From: Eimeria necatrix
Taxonomy: Eukaryota > Apicomplexa > Conoidasida > Eucoccidiorida > Eimeriidae
NCBI RefSeq assembly: GCF_000499385.1
Contig: NW_013653258.1
Span: 120,862 to 184,861 of the forward strand
Direction of reading: 5' to 3'
Length of the DNA: 64,000 nucleotides
Shown here: positions 58,919 through 64,000 of the stretch, one piece after another
Layout of the letters: each line of letters begins with the position of its first letter
Numbering within the stretch: position 1 is the stretch's first letter
Notes under the pieces: model-generated
Seen by the model: only the letters and a program-made list of their open reading frames with translations
Told to the model about the DNA's origin: nothing
The model's database searches: none
Position numbers and translations under genes: made by a program

Positions 58919-59671
58919 ATGCATCTCTGCAACGGACGCGTTATCGGCCCGACACAGCAGGAGACCTCTACAATGTCAGTAAGCAAAATGCCGAGCGGGG
59001 CGCCAGCCCATCATCGCCACGCGACTCCAAAGCCCACCGTGGCAGAGCGGCCGCATGGGCGTAAGGAGGCGCCCCCACAGGTGATACCTATGACCAATGT
59101 TATGCCAGGGGACAGTCCCTTCGTCACGTGGAACAAATTCCAGTCCGCTATGAGTGTGATAAAAACTGTTATAGGGGGGACTGTGGAATCCGGCGCAACG
59201 ACTCCCATACTACCAGAAGACGGCGGCACTATGCAGGCCTTTCTGCTGCGCATCGAGCGCCGGTACACCCAGATGGGATTGGAACCGCGCGAGTGGGGAA
59301 ATGCACTAATAGACCACCTTGTGGGCCCGGCTCTAACGTATTGGATGTATCTACGGAGAACTATAGACCTAAGCAACTGGGCGACAGTACAGCGCAGGCT
59401 TTTGGAGCAGTTTGACAGAACAATGTCGCAGAGTCAATTGTTAAAGGAGTTGGCTAAAGTACGGTGGAATGGTAACCCGAACGAATACACGGACAGGCTT
59501 GCGGCTGTGGCGGAGCGGGGGTTGGGTTTTGCCCCCGACGAACTCGCGGACTATTACTGCACCGGGCTACCGACAGACCTCCATCTTCTAATAACCAATA
59601 ACGGACAGGTGAAATATCAGTCATGGGAACAAGCGGCGACAGCCGCAACACGGCTCTACGAGCTCACGTAG
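58919..59671 (+). CDS. gag: Retrotransposon Gag, intact frame but lacking zinc knuckle
   Basis: 250-residue open frame from ATG 58919; the same ATG context is preserved in the inverted copy near 63518 (MHL...GRVIG). The N-terminus is basic and Pro-rich. The central part has the helical Ty3/gypsy gag core: FLLRIERRYTQMG, ALIDHLVGPALTYWM, RRLLEQFDRTMSQS and YTDRLAAVAERG. It ends at TRLYELT. The usual CCHC zinc knuckle that binds RNA is absent and no such cysteines occur before the RT region, so the 3' part was deleted. Gag forms the particle in which reverse transcription takes place. It is the only uninterrupted gene of the element. Confidence 0.8.
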   Translation: MHLCNGRVIGPTQQETSTMSVSKMPSGAPAHHRHATPKPTVAERPHGRKEAPPQVIPMTNVMPGDSPFVTWNKFQSAMSVIKTVIGGTVESGATTPILPEDGGTMQAFLLRIERRYTQMGLEPREWGNALIDHLVGPALTYWMYLRRTIDLSNWATVQRRLLEQFDRTMSQSQLLKELAKVRWNGNPNEYTDRLAAVAERGLGFAPDELADYYCTGLPTDLHLLITNNGQVKYQSWEQAATAATRLYELT

Positions 59672-59716
59672 CTCATCCGTCAGGCGGCGGCTGACAGAAA
59701 GAGTCTTAGGGCACCA

Positions 59717-62700
59717 TTGCACGGTTTGCATCTCATACTGGCTTTGCCCGAAGCCGGTTCGGCGGTGCCCCTAAGGTTCTCGGATGAATGGCAAGACGCG
59801 CTTTGCTGCGCGTTAATTAGGAATCAACCCACCTCCTCCGGGTGGGGTAGTCCCTTTGCCTCCACTGCCTTGACGACAGCGGACGGTGAAGAGGAGTCGC
59901 CCTGGCCTATGACAAAACTCGAGCACTCTCTGTTCGACAAATGGATAAATTCGACAGAGGCGCAGGCTATTCCATGTGAGATTATCCAGGCGTTGCAGGA
60001 TTATCGAGCGGTCTTTCCCGATAACTTACCTAAAGGACTACCTCCGGAGCGCCCTCATGATCACCATATCTTACTGGTGCCTGGAAAAATTCCAGCGAAA
60101 TCTGCAATATACTGTGTGACCCCAGATCAGCTCACATTCCACAAACAGGAAATAGCTAAATGATTAGACAGTGGTTGGATTGGACCGACCTATTCGCCTA
60201 TTTGCTCTCCTACGATCATGGTGGACAAACGTGATGGTGGCTCCGGGGAGCCGAAGATGCGTATGGTTGTTAATTACCAGGCTCTGAATGCCCTTACGAT
60301 AGCCCCTCATTTTCCACTACCTCCCATTCAAACCATTCAAGAACTGCTGGGAGGCGCCAAGTATTTTTCCACCTTGGATCTTGAAGCAGGATTCCATCAA
60401 ATACGCATGGCTAAGGAAGACCGGTGGAAGACAGCTTTCCGGTCCGTTCTCGGACTATTCGAGTACCGAGTGATGTCCTTCGGCCTTAAGGGTGCTCCCG
60501 CTACGTTCCAGGCCAATATTAATGCCTATCTACAACCTTTATTATCCTAGATGATGTACTTATCTATAGTTCCGATCTCTCGGGGCACGTTTCTCTTCTG
60601 CGACAAGTCCTAAGAAATTTTCGTAGACACCAGTTCTACCCAAAATTCCGCAAATGCAAGTTTGCAAGGCAAACAATTACATATTTGGGTTATACCATTT
60701 CTGCTACGGGGATCAAACCCGTAGAAGATAAAATCGCAGCCATCCGGCATTGGCCAGAAGTGCTGGAGAACGAAACGCAAGTGCGCCAGTTCCTCGGTAC
60801 CATAAATTACTGTCGCATGTTCATGGGACCGGACTATGCAGACGTTGCCCGGCCGCTGGTTGATCTTACGCGTAAAGAAATCAGTTTCGAATGGACAGAG
60901 CTTCACACGCAAGCGGTGCGGCAGCTCAAACAGCGCTTAATCGACTTCACTACATTACAAGTCCCTGACACGATGAAACCCTTCGAAGTTATACACAGAT
61001 GCCTCTGGTTATGCGATCGGAGCAGTTCTGCAACAAGACGGCAAGCCCATGGGCTTCCTCAGCCAAGTCATGAACCCCACGCAACAGAGATACTCGATCT
61101 AAGATCAGGAACTCTTGGCGTTGGTCACGGCCCTGGACAAGTGGTCGCACTTGCTCCGTATCTCCAAGGTAACAGGTTACACTGATCATCAATCTCTCAC
61201 CCATCTCCAACGCCTCCAACCATCGAAGCCTCTGCGCGGACGCACCGCCCGCTGGTTAGACTTCCTCGCCGAGTTCCCGAATTTGCACATCACCTTTGTT
61301 CAAGCAGCGCGCAATCAAGTGGGTGATGCCTTGTCTTGCCGTCCCGGTCTTCCTAACACCTGCTCGCACGACACACCACCAACACCCCTAATGCTTGCAG
61401 TAGCACAAGTGCGCGCGGCTCCTCGCTCTCGTAGTCGGCCTGCCAAGTACAGGGAGCTCGCCGGAATTTGTTCGCGACGACCCAGACGACGCAGCCTGCC
61501 GTCCGCACTTTCACCTTCGCCGCCGGGACCCAATCCAGAGGTGGAACACCCTACCCCTACAACGAAGACACCAGCTGACCCTCCTGATGTGCGTCATTGG
61601 CCGCAAGCTTACTCGAAGTGTCCTGTTTTTCGCGTTCCCTACAAAGCCGCAGCAAACCAACCAGGAGAAGCTCTGCAAATCGAGTTTTGTAATCGCCAAT
61701 TTACCTTTCGCTACGTGCAGCCTTACCTGCACATCCGCGTTCATGGACTGCGGCGCATCTGCGTCCCACAATTCCCTGAGTTCCTTACTCACGTTCTCCA
61801 TTCGCATCACGACCATGTTACAGCCAGCCATCGAGGCCAGAAGAAGACCTTTGCGGCTCTCAGCAAGCACTACTACTGGCCAGGAATGCGCGCCTACACT
61901 ATTGCTTATGTTGAGTCATGTACCCACTGTCGAGCGTCAAAGTCTATTAACCAGAAGCCCGCAGGCCCTTTTCAACAGTTGCTCATCCCTTCTCATCGAT
62001 GGGCGCACGTGAGTCTCGACTTTATCACAGATCATCCCCTTACAACGACAGGGCATGACTCGATTCTTCTGATGGTCCACTCCCTCAGCAAGATGGCTCA
62101 CTTCGTTCCTGTCATTCACAGCAGTAGACACCGTGGAGCTTCTCGCAGACTGTCTTATCCGCTATCACGGTTTTCCAGAGGTGCTCATATCGGACCGCGA
62201 CCCCCCATTCCAGTAGGATCTCTGGCCACAACTCTGTAGCCGCTTCAACATCAAACAGTGCATGTTCTCGTCCTACCATCCCCAAAGTGACGGTCAAACT
62301 GAACGGGTTAACCAAGCAATCGAGCAGATGCTTCGTACCTACATCCAATCTGACGAACGCGAGTAGGAGCATTTGCTTCCGGCCTTGGAACTTGCTTATA
62401 ACACAACAAGTCATTCCTCCACCGAGCTCTCTCCCTTCGAGGCCATGATTGGCGAGAATCCGTTGACTGTTGCGAACCTTGATATCGTAGGTGCGATAGC
62501 TCCTACGCTCACTCCTCTGATGAATAAGCTTTTCCGGCAGCTCTGCGATAGAGCACAGAATCATATCCTGAAGGCAAAATGGCAGCAGAAGTACTATGCA
62601 GACACAAAGCGCCGAGCCGTGGAGTATGCAGTGGGCGACAAAGTTTGGCTCAGTAGCAAGTGCTTACCGCCTTTCAACAGCTGCCCTAAGTTTGAGCCCC

Positions 62701-63107
62701 ATTACCGCGGACCCTTTGAAGTCATCGAAGGCATAGAGACCGTCGCTTACCGTCTCGCTCTGCCTCCCACCTATGAATGCCACAACGCTTTCCACGTTTC
62801 GCAGCTAGTTCCCCACCGCCCGCCCCCTCCCGACATGGTTCTCCCGGAAGCCGACGCCGCCTGGCCTACTATCCGCGATTCAGCAGGCAATCCAACAGAG
62901 GATTATGAAGTCGATTATATTATGGACCAACGCGGCTCGGGGGATGAAGCTCAGTACCTCGTGAAGTGGCGCGGGACCCCTGAAGGTCAAGCCACATGGG
63001 AGCCCGCTCACCACCTTACAAGCTGCCCGGCTTTGCTTCGCGGTTGGCGCCGCCGCCAACAAAGACGTCTTCAGGCTCGAAACAATCTTGGTCCTTCCGA
63101 GGCGTAG
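59717..63107 (+). pseudogene. pol: Broken pol: RT, RNase H, integrase, chromodomain
   Basis: RT begins near 60000 (YRAVFPDNLPKGLPPERP; MRMVVNYQALN; STLDLEAGFHQIRM; FGLKGAPATFQ; catalytic ILDDVLIYS). RNase H follows (TDASGYAIGAVL, YTDHQSLTHL), then the integrase zinc region (H...H at 61800, CTHC at 61920), the DDE core (SLDFITD, SKMAHFVP, LISDRD, SYHPQSDGQTERVN) and a chromodomain (YLVKWRGTPEGQATWEP, about 62950). Breaks: TGA at 60161, a frame shift with a small deletion about 60545 next to the RT active site, a frame shift about 60990, TAA at 61100, a frame shift about 62125, and TAG at 62214 and 62364. No aspartic protease motif is found between gag and RT. Chromodomains in these elements guide insertion to chromatin. 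Confidence 0.85.
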
Positions 63108-63197
63108 AGCTTTGGGTCCGTCACTTTTCGCCGCCTGCAGGACGGGCAACCTTCAAGGAGGAGGGGGGAGGGAGCGCTGCGCAACGCAGGCGCTCAC

Positions 63198-63207
63198 GGG
63201 GGGGAGG
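63198..63207 (+). other. Polypurine tract
   Basis: GGGGGGGAGG lies directly before the 3' LTR start at 63209, the position where plus-strand DNA synthesis is primed. A second purine run is at about 63158-63173. Confidence 0.55.
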
Positions 63208-63208
63208 T

Positions 63209-63405
63209 TGTAGCGCACAGGAACTACAATTGGGCTTGCTGGTGACCTGTAGAAAATAGCTAGCCGGTGGCCTACAAGAGGTCATAACACGGTACGAGGA
63301 CAGGACCCTCTTACTAGGATCGAGGTAAGGCAACTTGTCGGTGAAGTAGCGTGTATGCACTAGACGCGCCTGAAATACCCAGAGAATGGGGCTGGCGATA
63401 GCGCT
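63209..63405 (+). repeat. 3' long terminal repeat, truncated
   Basis: Starts TGTAGCGCACAGGAACTACAA and matches the first half of the 5' LTR, including GGCCTACAAGAGGTC and the shared GGGGCTGGCGATAGCGCT. Similarity then ends abruptly, and an inverted gag fragment begins within ten bases. Confidence 0.75.
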
Positions 63406-63414
63406 AACGGAGTA

Positions 63415-63518
63415 GCATGACGATAATGGGCCGGTGTCCCGTCGGGCATTTTGCTTACGGACATTGTAGAAGTCTCCTGTTGCGTGGAGCCGATAACGCG
63501 TCCGCTGTGTAGATGCAT
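63415..63518 (-). pseudogene. Inverted gag 5' fragment
   Basis: On the minus strand the frame starting at ATG 63518 reads like the gag N-terminus at 58919 (GRVIGSTQQETSTMSVSKMP, HYRHATP) and is then cut by the truncated LTR. Confidence 0.8.
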
Positions 63519-63782
63519 CCGATACTGTGCTGAGTTATCTAGTTGTAAATCATTTAGACAAAGTGTTACTCTTAGGTCCAGAAAAAATTTTTTTTCCCGG
63601 ATCAGCTCCCCAACGTAGGGCACAGTACCTTCAGCTGTGACTACGCTGCTGCCTGGGCCAATAATAGGGTGCACTGTGAAATGCCTCCTACTTTTGACGC
63701 ATCTCTCATAAAACATATACCAAAATATCAATAATAGCAGTCATTTTTCAAGTTCTGAAGTCGATTTTCGGGAGCTTCCGGT
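63519..63782 (-). mobile_element. Inverted leader, primer-binding site and LTR end
   Basis: Read on the minus strand upstream of the inverted gag, the sequence matches the leader and the end of the 5' LTR (GCGTAGTCACAG, then TGGGGAGCTGATCCGGG as primer-binding site at about 63597-63613). Divergence is higher than in the gag part. It stops where an RNase H fragment begins. Confidence 0.6.
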
Positions 63783-63850
63783 TATGCAATCGAAGCAGTT
63801 CTGGAGCAAGCGGCAAGCCCATTGGTTTCTTCAACCAAGTCATGAGCCCA
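63783..63850 (+). pseudogene. RNase H fragment of pol
   Basis: About 68 bases match the plus-strand RNase H region at 61008-61078 (TATGCGATCGGAGCAGTTCTG versus TATGCAATCGAAGCAGTTCTG, and CAGCCAAGTCATGAACCC versus CAACCAAGTCATGAGCCC, with one missing base). Confidence 0.7.
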
Positions 63851-63859
63851 ACTGTAGTG

Positions 63860-64000
63860 CACTGCGCCCGCAGCTGCGACTACGTGCTTTTAGTCCCTTG
63901 GGCAGGGCCTATAGACTGCACCCTACGCAGGTCCATTTCCTAGAAACTATAGCTATTGCAATTATGAATACAAATTCATGAGTTTCTCAAATCTGTCTGT
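63860..64000 (-). mobile_element. Inverted LTR fragment reaching the window edge
   Basis: The reverse complement matches 58665-58815 of the 5' LTR: ACAGACAGATT, AAACTCA, the GAAATGG-CCT block, GGGC--GGCCTA and CTGCGACTACG are shared in order. The element continues beyond the window. Confidence 0.65.

Larger units (their letters stand above)
58407..63405 (+). mobile_element. Degenerate Ty3/gypsy chromovirus, nearly full length
   Basis: Order: 5' LTR, primer-binding site, gag, reverse transcriptase, RNase H, integrase, chromodomain, polypurine tract and a truncated 3' LTR. The integrase after RT plus the C-terminal chromodomain place it in the chromovirus branch of Ty3/gypsy (Metaviridae) elements, which are known from Eimeria genomes but not from Toxoplasma or Plasmodium. 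pol carries four in-frame stops and three frame shifts, and the zinc knuckle and protease are missing, so it cannot act on its own. Confidence 0.85.

Noticed and set aside
1..64000. CRISPR arrays, bacterial operons, riboswitches
   Set aside because: No spaced direct repeats or prokaryotic signals. The DNA is eukaryotic with spliceosomal introns.

Overview
The window looks like nuclear DNA of an apicomplexan parasite, most likely an eimeriid coccidian (Cyclospora or Eimeria type). The reasons are intron-rich protein genes at roughly balanced base composition, a six-repeat SPM1-type subpellicular microtubule protein, a six-membrane-span cyclic nucleotide phosphodiesterase, a ciliary IFT122 gene (coccidia keep flagellated male gametes) and a Ty3/gypsy chromovirus. 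The lack of long CAG runs inside genes argues mildly for Cyclospora over chicken Eimeria. The genus is inference.

Layout. 1.3-2.6 kb (+): SPM1-like protein. 3.3-8.5 kb (-): membrane phosphodiesterase, six exons. 10.6-11.6 kb (-): small secreted protein. 11.8-12.6 kb (-): adenylate kinase. 13.2-16.9 kb (+): SET-domain methyltransferase, 11 exons. 19.2-21.8 kb (-): secreted 608-residue protein of unknown function. 21.8-27.8 kb: no supported gene. 27.8-30.2 kb (+): intronless 807-residue protein made of 13 tryptophan-rich repeats, the most novel object here. 31.8-37.2 kb: weaker genes, including a possibly myristoylated protein and a two-span membrane protein. 37.2-43.5 kb (+): IFT122, 11 exons. 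45.3-46.7 kb (-): RMI1/TDRD3-type OB-fold protein with RGG tail. 47.5-48.6 kb (+): pICln. 49.4-53.8 kb (-): secreted class 3 lipase with a one-base frame break. 57.0-64.0 kb: a nest of decayed chromovirus copies, one nearly complete (58.4-63.4 kb, +), flanked by inverted fragments.

Exon models were built by hand by requiring GT-AG borders, continuous reading phase and sensible protein across each junction. For most multi-exon genes the summed exons give an exact multiple of three. Several introns are only 44-53 bases long. Functionally the genes are housekeeping and cell-biological: cytoskeleton, cyclic nucleotide signalling, flagellar transport, nucleotide and lipid metabolism, chromatin and RNP assembly. 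No operon-like cooperation is expected. The one suggestive pairing is the divergent RMI1/TDRD3-like and pICln genes, because RGG proteins are typical targets of the PRMT5 methylosome that pICln serves.
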